DNA of 51,097 bases from Flavobacterium sp. LC2016-23 (GCF_009674775.1 NZ_WKKE01000031.1:1-51097); one strand, 5' to 3'; shown: positions 8,353 through 16,569, counted from the stretch's first letter. Numbers and translations: made by a program. The notes: a model not told the origin generated them from the letters alone.

Positions 8353-10137
8353 ATGCTAAAAAAATATTTCAGAAGACTCGAAAGCATTATTGCTTTGGCG
8401 CAATCCTTAATGACCCCAAAGCAATTTATTTTTTTATCAAGTGTTTTAATCGGCATTTCGTGTTCGCTTGCCGTTATTATTCTAAAGACTTTTGCACATA
8501 GCGTTTTTTCATTTGCCACTTATATCAATGGAATTTTAAAATTAAGTTTCATCAACAGTTTACTTCCTATTATTGGTATTTTACTTACTGTTTTGGTGGT
8601 AAAAAAAGTGCTTAGCGGAACCATTCAGAAAGGAACTTCCCAAATACTATATGCGGTTGCCAAAAAAGCAAGTATCATTCCTAAGAAACAGATGTACGCA
8701 CAAATTGTGACCAGCTCGTTAACCGTTGGTCTGGGCGGTTCTGCCGGTTTAGAAAGTCCGATTGTAATTACAGGAGCTGCATTTGGTTCTAATTTTGCCC
8801 AGAATTATAAATTACCTTACAAAGACAGAACCTTACTGATTGGCTGTGGTGTCGCTGCCGGAATTTCTGCGGCATTTAATGCACCCATCGCCGGTGTTCT
8901 TTTTGCGATTGAAGTTTTACTGGTTGATGTGAGTATTTCAGCTTTCACCCCCATTATGATTTCCGCCGCAACTGGTGCTATTGTATCTGCCATTTTATTA
9001 GATGAAAGCATCTTATTGTCTTTCAGACAGCAACAGACTTTCAATTATCATAATACTCCGTTTTATGTAATTTTAGGCGTACTAACCGGACTTGTAGCGA
9101 TTTATTATTCCAGAAATTTCCAGAAAGTCGAACATTATTTTTCCAAACTTGAAATGGGACCTTATAAAAAAGCGTTGATAGGATCTTCTATACTCGCTAT
9201 TTTGATTTTTATCTTCCCTACTCTTTTTGGGGAAGGTTACGAAAGTATCAAAACCTTATCGGAGAATGATCCCGGAAAATTATTGGACAATACTTTATTT
9301 AGTGATTACCGAAACAATAATTGGGTTTTACTGGTTTTTGTCGGATGTACCTTAATGATAAAAGTACTGGCTACAGGTTTGACTATAGGAAGCGGCGGAA
9401 ACGGAGGAAATTTTGCTCCTGCCTTGTTTATTGGTTCTTATTTGGGTTATTTTTTCTCCAAATTGATTAATATGACAGGCCTCACCAATCTGCCTGTCAG
9501 CAATTTCACAATGGTTGGAATGGCCGGAATTCTTAGTGGTTTGTTTCATGCACCGTTAACAGCCATCTTCCTGATCGCAGAAATAACAGGAGGTTACGGC
9601 TTAATGATTCCGCTGATGATTATATCGTCTATAAGTTTTGCTATTTCTAAAAAATTCGAAAAACATTCCCTTGATGTAAAAGGACTGGCTAAGAAAGGGC
9701 ATGCCTTTACGAGTAATAAAGATTCCAATATTCTTTCGACTCTGGACATTGACTCCATTATCCAGACAGACTATCTAACCGTTCATCCTGATGAAAATTT
9801 AAGCAAACTGGTTGATCTTATCTCCCACTCCAATCAGGTCGTTTTTGCAGTTGTTAATAACGACAGGGACCTGGTTGGCGTAGTGCATTTTAATGACATC
9901 CGTGAAATTATTTTCAATTCATATCGTGTGAAATACACTGTGATCAAGGACGTCATGAAAACTCCGCCTGCTACCATTTCTTCCTACGACAGCATGGAAA
10001 TTGTGATGAGTAAATTCGAAAATACAAAAACTGCATTCATTCCCGTCTTACGAAATGAAAAATACTACGGCTTCATTTCCAAATCGATAGCACTCGAAGC
10101 CTACAGAACCAAATTGCGATCCATGACCATTGAATAA
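8353..10137 (+). CDS. ClC family chloride channel with C-terminal CBS pair
   Basis: The 594-residue protein has a ClC membrane domain (about 20-440) and two CBS domains (about 470-590). Recognisable filter segments are GGSAGLESP (gating Glu134) and GSGGNGGNFAPAL. The segment FNAPIAGVLFAIEV aligns with the E. coli ClC-ec1 region FIIEE. The residue matching the internal proton glutamate (E203 in ClC-ec1) is Val188, as in ClC channels, so passive chloride conduction is more likely than proton/chloride exchange. The CBS pair suggests nucleotide control. It has its own -7 box. Confidence 0.88.
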   Translation: MLKKYFRRLESIIALAQSLMTPKQFIFLSSVLIGISCSLAVIILKTFAHSVFSFATYINGILKLSFINSLLPIIGILLTVLVVKKVLSGTIQKGTSQILYAVAKKASIIPKKQMYAQIVTSSLTVGLGGSAGLESPIVITGAAFGSNFAQNYKLPYKDRTLLIGCGVAAGISAAFNAPIAGVLFAIEVLLVDVSISAFTPIMISAATGAIVSAILLDESILLSFRQQQTFNYHNTPFYVILGVLTGLVAIYYSRNFQKVEHYFSKLEMGPYKKALIGSSILAILIFIFPTLFGEGYESIKTLSENDPGKLLDNTLFSDYRNNNWVLLVFVGCTLMIKVLATGLTIGSGGNGGNFAPALFIGSYLGYFFSKLINMTGLTNLPVSNFTMVGMAGILSGLFHAPLTAIFLIAEITGGYGLMIPLMIISSISFAISKKFEKHSLDVKGLAKKGHAFTSNKDSNILSTLDIDSIIQTDYLTVHPDENLSKLVDLISHSNQVVFAVVNNDRDLVGVVHFNDIREIIFNSYRVKYTVIKDVMKTPPATISSYDSMEIVMSKFENTKTAFIPVLRNEKYYGFISKSIALEAYRTKLRSMTIE

Positions 10138-10140
10138 GCT

Positions 10141-10179
10141 TAGTATCGGATAGGCTAAAATTTGGATTATCCGATATTA
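10141..10179. promoter_or_regulatory. operator-like inverted repeat before the Fic gene
   Basis: TAGTATCGGATA (10141-10152) and TATCCGATATTA (10168-10179) are inverted repeats matching at 11 of 12 positions, 15 bases apart. The right arm begins inside the spacer between the -33 and -7 elements of the Fic promoter, and the left arm lies just upstream. No T-run follows, so it does not look like a terminator. An operator, perhaps for the Fic protein's own HTH-like tail, is inferred. Confidence 0.5.
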
Positions 10180-10192
10180 AGAAGTACTTTTG
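10161..10192 (+). promoter_or_regulatory. complete Bacteroidota promoter of the Fic gene
   Basis: TTTG at 10161-10164 and TACTTTTG at 10185-10192 are separated by 20 bases, matching the TTTG-N17-23-TAnnTTTG consensus. Transcription would start within a few bases of the ATG at 10200, so the mRNA may be leaderless or nearly so. Confidence 0.7.
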
Positions 10193-10199
10193 TAGGATT

Positions 10200-11153
10200 A
10201 TGTGGAATATAGACCTAACATACAGAGAAGAATTTCAATCAACTTTTGAACGATTGTACCAAAAAAGGCATGATTTGCAAACCAGCAGACCATTGCCCAA
10301 TATCGCTTTGCATAAAATCCGTGAAAGCCTTTCGCTAGAATGGACCTACAATTCGAATAGTATCGAGGGAAACACCATGAGCCTGCGTGAAACACAAATG
10401 GTAATTCAGGAAGGCATCACCATAAAAGGAAAATCATTGCGGGAACATTTTGAAACCCATAATCACGATAAGGCTATTGATTATTTGTATACCATTGTCA
10501 ATGACGATTACAAACTCAGAAGTATAGATATACTTTCCATTCATGGTTTAGTATTGCGCTCTATCGAAGATGATTTTGCAGGGCGTTTACGAAATGGCGG
10601 TGTTCGTATTTCGGGAGCCAATTTTATGCCTCCAAATGCGAATAAAGTTTCAGACTATCTTGACGAATTAATAGATTTTATAAATACAAATCCATTGGGG
10701 CTTAATGATATCGAACTGGCTACCATTTATCATCACAAACTAGTCTGGATACATCCTTTTTTTGATGGAAATGGCCGTACGGTGCGTTTAAGCATGAATT
10801 TATTATTGATGCGCTGTGGGTTTCCGCCTGCCATTATTCTTAAAAATGACAGAAAAAAGTATTATGAAGCACTTAACCAGGCTAATAACGGTAATTATCA
10901 GAAATTAATCCTTTTGATGTGCCAGGCCTTAGAGCGTACACTTAATATTTACCTCAATGCGATGCCGGATAGTGATACCAACTTTCAGAAAATAGCTGAT
11001 ATTGTCAGTGAGCCGCAAGCTCATTATGGTCAGGAGTATATTAGTTTACTCGCCCGAACAGGAAAAATAGACGCTTACAAAGAAGGCAGAAACTGGTATA
11101 CGACCAAAGAAGCCATCGAAGAATATATGCTTACCCGAAAAAGAAAACGCTAG
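10200..11153 (+). CDS. Fic family protein with N-terminal inhibitory motif and HTH-like tail
   Basis: The 317-residue protein carries the catalytic Fic motif HPFFDGNGR (His185-Arg193) and an N-terminal inhibitory motif SNSIEG (Ser52, Glu56), fitting S/T-xxx-E-G/N, so it belongs to the self-inhibited class II Fic enzymes. Residues about 265-317 ('EYISLLARTGKIDAYKEGRNWYTTKEAIEEY') resemble an excisionase/MerR-like DNA-binding domain. Fic enzymes transfer AMP or other phosphate-linked groups to Ser/Thr/Tyr of target proteins; the target here is unknown. It is a single-gene unit with its own promoter and terminator, and the dyad over its promoter suggests autoregulation. Confidence 0.88.
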   Translation: MWNIDLTYREEFQSTFERLYQKRHDLQTSRPLPNIALHKIRESLSLEWTYNSNSIEGNTMSLRETQMVIQEGITIKGKSLREHFETHNHDKAIDYLYTIVNDDYKLRSIDILSIHGLVLRSIEDDFAGRLRNGGVRISGANFMPPNANKVSDYLDELIDFINTNPLGLNDIELATIYHHKLVWIHPFFDGNGRTVRLSMNLLLMRCGFPPAIILKNDRKKYYEALNQANNGNYQKLILLMCQALERTLNIYLNAMPDSDTNFQKIADIVSEPQAHYGQEYISLLARTGKIDAYKEGRNWYTTKEAIEEYMLTRKRKR

Positions 11154-11171
11154 CTCAGGTTAGCGTTTTTT
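11145..11171 (+). terminator. terminator overlapping the Fic stop codon
   Basis: AAACGCTA (11145-11152) pairs with TAGCGTTT (11161-11168) around an eight-base loop, followed by T residues. The left arm contains the TAG stop of the Fic gene. Confidence 0.8.
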
Positions 11172-11229
11172 GTTACTAATTGTAACATAAAGTTTTGTAC
11201 TCTAGTACTAAAAGAACAAATCAAAGTGG

Positions 11230-11237
11230 TAACTTTG
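11230..11237 (+). promoter_or_regulatory. -7 promoter box of uvrA
   Basis: TAACTTTG matches TAnnTTTG, 17 bases before the ATG at 11254. About 35 bases upstream (11184-11204) lies a near-palindrome TTTTGTACT/AGTACTAAAA that could bind a repressor. Confidence 0.5.
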
Positions 11238-11253
11238 CGTTTTGCTCAAAATT

Positions 11254-14085
11254 ATGTTAGAAAAAGACAATACTATTGAAGTTCTTGGTGCAAGAGTTCA
11301 TAATCTAAAAAATATAGACATTTCTATTCCGCGTGAAAAACTGGTGGTCATTACCGGTTTATCGGGTTCGGGAAAATCCTCATTGGCATTTGACACCATT
11401 TACGCTGAAGGGCAGCGTCGTTACGTAGAAACCTTTTCAGCTTATGCCAGACAGTTTCTTGGTGGCTTAGAACGTCCTGATGTTGACAAAATCGACGGAC
11501 TTTCTCCCGTAATTGCAATCGAACAAAAAACAACCAGTAAAAGCCCGCGTTCAACCGTTGGTACTATTACTGAAATATACGATTTCCTGCGACTTTTATA
11601 TGCCCGTGGTGCCGATGCTTTCAGTTACAATACCGGTGAGAAAATGGTTTCGTATTCTGACGACCAGATTAAAGATTTGATTATCCAGGATTTTAACGGG
11701 AAGCGAATTAATATTCTTGCTCCGGTGATTAAAGCCAGAAAAGGGCATTATGCCGAATTATTCCAGCAAATTACCAAACAGGGATTTTTAAAAGTCCGTG
11801 TAAATGGCGAAGTACAGGATTTGGTTTCAGGAATGAAATTAGACCGTTATAAAACCCATGACATCGAAATTGTAGTCGACCGAATGCTCATCGAAGATAC
11901 TCCGGACAATCAAAAAAGATTGGCTGAAAGTATCAATACCGCTATGCATCATGGTGAAGATGTATTAATGATTTTAGATCAGGATTCCAATGAAGTACGT
12001 TATTTCAGTAGAAATTTAATGTGCCCTTCAACAGGAATTTCATATCAGAACCCGGAACCGAATTTATTTTCGTTCAACTCTCCAAAAGGAGCTTGTCCGC
12101 ATTGTAATGGATTGGGAACAGTTCATGAAATCAATGTCAAAAAGATTATTCCAAATCCTAAATTATCCATTAAAAGTGGTGGTTTTGCTCCGCTTGGAGA
12201 ATATAAATCATCCTGGATTTTCAAGCAATTAGAGGTTATTGGAGAGAAATTCGGTTTCAAAATAACAGATGCTATCGAGAAGATTCCGGAAGAAGCCATG
12301 CAAATGATTCTTCATGGCGGAAAAGATAAATTTACAATCAATTCAAAGGACTTGGGTGTTACGCGCGATTATAAAATTGATTTTGAAGGGATTTCGAATT
12401 TCATTAAAAACCAATACGACGAAAGCGCTTCGACCACCATAAAACGCTGGGCAAAAGATTTCATGGACGAAGTAAACTGTCCGGTTTGTGAAGGCTCGCG
12501 TCTGAAAAAAGAAGCTCAGTTTTTCAGAGTTAACGGAAAAAACATCACCGAATTGTGTGATATGGATATTTCTGATTTAACTTCCTGGTTTCAGGATTTA
12601 AATAATCATTTATCAGATAAACAGCTTCTGATTGCTTCTGAAGTGGTGAAGGAAATCAAAGATCGCCTGAACTTCCTGATGAATGTTGGTCTAAATTATC
12701 TGGCGTTGAGCCGAAGTTCAAAATCGCTTTCGGGCGGTGAAGCACAGCGAATTCGCCTGGCCACGCAAATTGGCTCGCAATTGGTTGGTGTTTTATATAT
12801 CCTCGATGAACCGAGTATTGGTTTACACCAGAGAGACAACGAAAAACTGATTCATTCGTTAGAGCAATTGCGTGATATCGGCAACTCGGTTATTGTAGTC
12901 GAGCACGACAAAGACATGATCGAACGTGCGGATTATGTCATTGATATTGGACCAAAAGCCGGTAAATATGGGGGAGAAATCATCAGTATCGGAACACCTG
13001 CAGAAACTTTAAAATCGAATACCATTACCGCTCAATATCTGAATGGTAAAATGAAACTGGAGATTCCAAAAGAACGTCGTAAAGGAAATGGTAAATTTCT
13101 AAAACTAACCGGAGCAACGGGAAACAACCTTAAAAATGTTTCTATCGAATTGCCTCTAGGCCAATTAATATGCGTTACGGGAGTTTCGGGAAGCGGTAAA
13201 TCGACTTTGATCAACGAAACCCTCTACCCTATTCTGAACGCTTATTATTTTAACGGTGTCAAAAAACCACAACCTTATAAAAAAATAGAAGGATTAGAAC
13301 ATATTGACAAGGTAATTGATATTGACCAAAGTCCGATTGGAAGAACACCACGTTCAAATCCGGCGACTTATACCGAAGTTTTTACCGAAATCAGAAATTT
13401 GTTTACGATGACTTCCGAAAGTATGATTCGCGGTTACAAAGCCGGGCGTTTTAGCTTTAATGTGAAAGGCGGACGCTGCGAAACCTGTGAAGGTTCGGGG
13501 GTCAGAACGATCGAAATGAACTTTTTACCAGATGTTTACGTGGAATGTGAAACGTGTCAGGGAAAACGTTTCAACAGGGAAACTTTAGAAATCCGTTACA
13601 AAGGAAAATCTATTTCGGATGTATTGAATATGACGGTGGATGAAGCGGTTCCGTTTTTTGAGAACATTCCAAAAATCTACCGAAAAGTAAAAACGATTCA
13701 GGACGTTGGTTTAGGCTATATTACGCTTGGCCAGCAAAGCACAACGCTTTCGGGTGGTGAAGCGCAGCGTATCAAACTGGCAGGAGAATTGTCTAAAAAA
13801 GATACCGGAAATACGTTTTATATTCTGGATGAACCTACTACCGGTTTGCATTTTGAAGACATTCGGGTTCTGATGGATGTGATCAATAAACTGGTGGATA
13901 AAGGAAACACCATTCTGGTGATCGAACATAATATGGATGTCATTAAACTTGCCGACTACATTATTGATATTGGCCCTGAAGGTGGAAAAGGCGGCGGACA
14001 ATTAATTGCCAAAGGAACTCCTGAAGAAGTGGCAAAAAATAAAAAAAGTTATACAGCTAAGTTTTTGAAAAAAGAGTTGGAATAA
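11254..14085 (+). CDS. uvrA: UvrABC system protein A
   Basis: The start at ATG 11254 gives 943 residues; a TTG four codons upstream is a poorer choice. Two ABC modules are present, each with Walker A (GLSGSGKSS near the N terminus and GVSGSGKST in the second half), signature SLSGGEAQR / TLSGGEAQR and Walker B 'ILDEP'. Zinc-binding cysteine pairs occur in CPHCNG, CPVC and the CETCEG...CETCQG module. UvrA dimers find helix-distorting DNA damage and load UvrB in nucleotide excision repair. It has its own promoter and ends convergently with the ABC island. Confidence 0.97.
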   Translation: MLEKDNTIEVLGARVHNLKNIDISIPREKLVVITGLSGSGKSSLAFDTIYAEGQRRYVETFSAYARQFLGGLERPDVDKIDGLSPVIAIEQKTTSKSPRSTVGTITEIYDFLRLLYARGADAFSYNTGEKMVSYSDDQIKDLIIQDFNGKRINILAPVIKARKGHYAELFQQITKQGFLKVRVNGEVQDLVSGMKLDRYKTHDIEIVVDRMLIEDTPDNQKRLAESINTAMHHGEDVLMILDQDSNEVRYFSRNLMCPSTGISYQNPEPNLFSFNSPKGACPHCNGLGTVHEINVKKIIPNPKLSIKSGGFAPLGEYKSSWIFKQLEVIGEKFGFKITDAIEKIPEEAMQMILHGGKDKFTINSKDLGVTRDYKIDFEGISNFIKNQYDESASTTIKRWAKDFMDEVNCPVCEGSRLKKEAQFFRVNGKNITELCDMDISDLTSWFQDLNNHLSDKQLLIASEVVKEIKDRLNFLMNVGLNYLALSRSSKSLSGGEAQRIRLATQIGSQLVGVLYILDEPSIGLHQRDNEKLIHSLEQLRDIGNSVIVVEHDKDMIERADYVIDIGPKAGKYGGEIISIGTPAETLKSNTITAQYLNGKMKLEIPKERRKGNGKFLKLTGATGNNLKNVSIELPLGQLICVTGVSGSGKSTLINETLYPILNAYYFNGVKKPQPYKKIEGLEHIDKVIDIDQSPIGRTPRSNPATYTEVFTEIRNLFTMTSESMIRGYKAGRFSFNVKGGRCETCEGSGVRTIEMNFLPDVYVECETCQGKRFNRETLEIRYKGKSISDVLNMTVDEAVPFFENIPKIYRKVKTIQDVGLGYITLGQQSTTLSGGEAQRIKLAGELSKKDTGNTFYILDEPTTGLHFEDIRVLMDVINKLVDKGNTILVIEHNMDVIKLADYIIDIGPEGGKGGGQLIAKGTPEEVAKNKKSYTAKFLKKELE

Positions 14086-14110
14086 AGAGATATTATTAAA
14101 ATCTAAATTT

Positions 14111-14773
14111 TTACTGAGATAAATATCCATGATAAACTAAATCATTTTTATCATGAATATTTATCTTATGCCCTTCCTTTATTAAAAATATTTTGTTTGC
14201 AATTTGCATAGCATCTTCATAATAATGATCCGTCAAAATTATTCCTTTCGTTTCTTTTATATTATTTAAAAAATCTTTAATTATTTCAACAAATAAAGGT
14301 TCAACCATAGAAAACGGCTCATCTAATAATAAAAAATTATGATTTAAATTACCTAGTAAAATAATTTCCAAATACCTTCTTTCTCCAAGAGATAATTCCC
14401 AAATTTTACGATTTTGTATATTATTAATTCGCGGAGCATAAAATATTTTATCTTGTTTATCTTCATCATTAAAATACATGAAAATTATTTCTGAGACTTT
14501 TAATCTTTTAGGTAAGAAATTTTTTTGTGGTAAATAACCAATTCTATTATCCAAAATGACGTTACTCTCTTTTATGAACTCCTCATTGATTCTAATCTCT
14601 ATGTTATCCGATTTTAAAGTTCCATAAATAAGTTTTAAAAGAGTCGATTTACCACTACCATTTCGTCCAAAAATTGCATTTATTTCACCTGTGTAAAATT
14701 GAAATGACAAATTTTTAAAAATTTGTTTTTCCTTAAAAGATTTATTTACATTTTTAATTTCTAAAACATTCAT
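14111..14773 (-). CDS. ABC transporter ATP-binding protein of the AT-rich island
   Basis: The 220-residue ATPase has all ABC motifs: Walker A GRNGSGKST (36-44), Q-loop Gln83, signature LSLGE (127-131), Walker B FLLLDEP (147-153) and H-loop His183. It is cytoplasmic and must pair with a membrane partner, most simply the 93-residue protein upstream, whose stop overlaps its start (ATGA). Base composition is clearly more AT-rich than in uvrA and glmM. Its last codons lie within an 18-base inverted repeat. A role in peptide export or self-protection is inferred from context only. Confidence 0.88.
   Translation of the reverse strand: MNVLEIKNVNKSFKEKQIFKNLSFQFYTGEINAIFGRNGSGKSTLLKLIYGTLKSDNIEIRINEEFIKESNVILDNRIGYLPQKNFLPKRLKVSEIIFMYFNDEDKQDKIFYAPRINNIQNRKIWELSLGERRYLEIILLGNLNHNFLLLDEPFSMVEPLFVEIIKDFLNNIKETKGIILTDHYYEDAMQIANKIFLIKEGHKINIHDKNDLVYHGYLSQ
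14118..14165. repeat. 18-base-arm hairpin in the 3' end of the ABC gene
   Basis: Positions 14118-14135 and 14148-14165 are reverse complements with one mismatch, separated by 12 bases. The hairpin lies inside codons for the C-terminal 18 residues of the ATPase and between two convergent transcripts (uvrA and the island). It lacks a T-run on either side. It may act as a shared transcript-end or mRNA-stability structure. Confidence 0.65.
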
Positions 14774-15051
14774 TTTATTAGCTGATAAGTTAGAGAGACA
14801 ATAATCGAAATAAAAACATTCAAAAACAGAACAATAAAATTTAATCTCTTTTTAGTAAATCCTTTATTATGATAAAAATAATATTCATTACCATAAAAAT
14901 ACTGAAAACTTAAAATACCCAAAATCGTTCCAATGCTGGCAAAAATAATTGGTACGAAATAAAAATTAAAAAATAATAGGCTTAGTAGAAAAGAATAGAT
15001 AAGGTTAAAAAAATTAACATCATAATAGTACTTAAATATCATTTTTACCAT
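14770..15051 (-). CDS. small three-helix membrane protein, probable ABC partner
   Basis: The 93-residue protein has three strongly hydrophobic stretches (about 15-33, 34-50 and 69-90) separated by an aromatic, basic loop ('YYFYHNKGFTKKRLN'). I do not recognise a named family. Its stop codon overlaps the start of the ATPase gene and it begins directly after the stop of the preceding gene, so the three are cotranslated. It is much shorter than ordinary ABC permeases, so it would need to oligomerise or meet another membrane subunit that is not encoded here. Confidence 0.7.
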   Translation of the reverse strand: MVKMIFKYYYDVNFFNLIYSFLLSLLFFNFYFVPIIFASIGTILGILSFQYFYGNEYYFYHNKGFTKKRLNFIVLFLNVFISIIVSLTYQLIK

Positions 15052-15462
15052 CTATTTTAAACGATTAAAAATATATAATTGGCTTTGAGAGTTTTTATTT
15101 AAAGAAAAAGCCGTGGGCTGTTCTTCAAATTCACCATGAAAAAATTCTATTTTTATTTTATCCGAGTTAATAAAATGTAACAATCCTAGTATTTTAGCTT
15201 CAATCCCATTCTTCTCAACCTTCATATTTATCCAGACTGGTTCTTTTGTAAAATCTGTAATAAATAAAAACGGAGGGGACTGCTTTTCGCCTTGAAATAA
15301 TATAGCTATATTATCATTTTTGAATTCTATATAATTTATATTTGAGAAATCTTCATTGTTTACCCATTTTCCTATAAGTCTGCTGTCTTGTGAAAAAACA
15401 TTATAATTACATAAAGTAATTAAAAGCAGTAAAAAAAATATTTCTTTTATTTCAATTTTCAT
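15052..15462 (-). CDS. secreted lipocalin-like hypothetical protein of the island
   Basis: The ATG at 15462 is preferred (136 residues), because it leads quickly into a signal peptide (MKIEIKEIFFLLLLITLCNY, cleavage probably near VFSQ). The mature part starts 'DSRLIGKWVNNEDF' and alternates short beta-like stretches, a pattern seen in lipocalin-like proteins, but the family is not certain. It lies between the peptide gene with its terminator and the membrane protein, and its stop codon abuts the next start. An accessory or immunity role is a guess from position. Confidence 0.6.
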   Translation of the reverse strand: MKIEIKEIFFLLLLITLCNYNVFSQDSRLIGKWVNNEDFSNINYIEFKNDNIAILFQGEKQSPPFLFITDFTKEPVWINMKVEKNGIEAKILGLLHFINSDKIKIEFFHGEFEEQPTAFSLNKNSQSQLYIFNRLK

Positions 15463-15481
15463 ATCTAGAGTTTTTATTAAC

Positions 15482-15509
15482 AAAAAACAGCTATAATGAA
15501 TTATAGCTG
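15482..15509 (-). terminator. intrinsic terminator between the peptide gene and the downstream operon
   Basis: CAGCTATAAT (15488-15497) and ATTATAGCTG (15500-15509) form a perfect 10-base stem. On the minus strand it is followed by six T. It follows the 82-codon peptide gene and precedes the lipocalin-like and ABC genes, so the peptide mRNA could be made in excess, with only some read-through into the rest. Confidence 0.85.
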
Positions 15510-15533
15510 CTTAAATAATTCTTTTTACATAAA

Positions 15534-15782
15534 TTAGATCGGTTGGCAATGCATATTAAATAACCAGCATACAAACCCGGCAAAATCACTTTTTTCTCTA
15601 TAACACTTTTCACTAAATTTTAAATCTACATTCTCAATTTTATCAGAATATTTTAATCTGATTATCTCAGTATTTTTATTTTCTTTTAAAGTTAGAATTC
15701 GAATATGATTTTTTTTAATATTTCCCATAGAAACAGTTACAAATAACATCATAACAACAGTTGAATAAATCATTTTTTTCAT
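15534..15782 (-). CDS. small secreted cysteine-bearing peptide, candidate effector or precursor
   Basis: This encodes 82 residues with a Sec-type signal (MKKMIYSTVVMMLFVTVSMG), a basic and polar middle, and a C-terminal 24-residue tail with three cysteines ('CYREK', 'FVCWLF', 'MHCQPI'). I do not recognise the family. The signal is not a double-glycine leader. Features that make it interesting are its size, the cysteine-rich hydrophobic end, the intrinsic terminator immediately after it, and the downstream secreted protein and ABC genes. It diverges from an XRE regulator across a spacer that contains a perfect palindrome. It could be a bacteriocin-like peptide, a signal, or an unrelated small secreted protein. 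Confidence 0.6.
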   Translation of the reverse strand: MKKMIYSTVVMMLFVTVSMGNIKKNHIRILTLKENKNTEIIRLKYSDKIENVDLKFSEKCYREKSDFAGFVCWLFNMHCQPI

Positions 15783-15794
15783 TTTTAAAATTGT

Positions 15795-15811
15795 TTAAAT
15801 TAATAATTTAA
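15795..15811. promoter_or_regulatory. perfect palindrome before the peptide gene
   Basis: TTAAATTA and TAATTTAA flank a single A to form a perfect 17-base palindrome, 13 bases upstream of the peptide gene start. It is well placed as an operator for the divergently encoded XRE protein. In such AT-rich sequence a chance palindrome is also possible. Confidence 0.4.
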
Positions 15812-15942
15812 AATATTATACAAATTCCCGCGAAAAATTTTGTAAGACAAATTTCACTTTTTAAATTCTAATTAAAAATGTGAACATACAAAATAATATG
15901 TGAATCAAAGCATAAAACATAAATATAATCCTACTTTTTTAT

Positions 15943-15950
15943 TAATTTTG
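15943..15950 (+). promoter_or_regulatory. -7 promoter box of the XRE gene
   Basis: TAATTTTG matches TAnnTTTG and lies 23 bases before the ATG at 15974. Confidence 0.5.
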
Positions 15951-15973
15951 TTAAATTAAAAATTTTAGGATAA

Positions 15974-16315
15974 ATGATAAAAAATAGATTAAAAGCCGAA
16001 AGAAAGGAGAAAAAATTATCTCAGGAACAGATTGCAGAACTACTATTTATGGATCAATCCCAATACAATAGAAGAGAAAAAGGTCTTATAAAAATTTCAA
16101 CAGAAGAATGGAAAAAAATGGCCAAAATATTAAATGTTAAAGTTGAGGATATTTTTGAAAGCGATGATACTTTATTTAGTATCAACACTAATGACAAAGA
16201 AAAAGGTAAATCTAAAAATGGTATAAAAATCAAGATTATAATACCACCGAGCGAAATAAATGAATTATATAAAAAACTTGAAGAATTATTAATTATTTTA
16301 AAAAACAAGATTTAA
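15974..16315 (+). CDS. XRE family transcriptional regulator of the island
   Basis: The 113-residue protein has an N-terminal helix-turn-helix (about 5-58: 'LKAERKEKKLSQEQIAELL...QSQYNRREKG') and, after a lysine-rich linker, a short helical tail ('INELYKKLEELLIILKNKI') suited to dimerisation. It has no peptidase or ligand domain. It is divergent from the peptide gene and shares its AT-rich composition, so it is the likely local regulator, possibly through the palindrome at 15795-15811. Confidence 0.85.
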   Translation: MIKNRLKAERKEKKLSQEQIAELLFMDQSQYNRREKGLIKISTEEWKKMAKILNVKVEDIFESDDTLFSINTNDKEKGKSKNGIKIKIIIPPSEINELYKKLEELLIILKNKI

Positions 16316-16382
16316 TAAAAATGTCTTTAAACCAAAAAAATTAGAGATCAAATACATAATTATCTTTAAAATTAATTAAACA

Positions 16383-16409
16383 CAGCCGTAAGCTGGCAGA
16401 AGATTCTGC
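16383..16409. repeat. two small tandem hairpins in a gene-free spacer
   Basis: CAGC-N5-GCTG is followed by GCAGAA-GA-TTCTGC, a patch of higher GC within the AT-rich spacer 16316-16612. No gene, tRNA or known RNA was recognised in that spacer. Function is unknown; it may be the remnant of a mobile or structured element. Confidence 0.35.
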
Positions 16410-16569
16410 GACCTCACAACAAATATTAATGCATATTTCTTACAATAACCTAATCTATTGATAATGAAACTCCAACCAAAACCAAACCTTTGAAAATGTT
16501 ACAATTCAATTAATAAACCCACATTTTTGTAACAATTCTCAAAAAAAGGATTAATTTAGTACGCCCATT

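Noticed and set aside
10141..10179. Terminator for the ClC gene
   Set aside because: The inverted repeat has a long spacer and no T-run; it overlaps the Fic promoter and fits an operator better.
15534..15782. Double-glycine leader bacteriocin
   Set aside because: The N terminus is a Sec-type signal and there is no GG or GA processing site before the cysteine-bearing tail, nor a peptidase-containing ABC exporter nearby.
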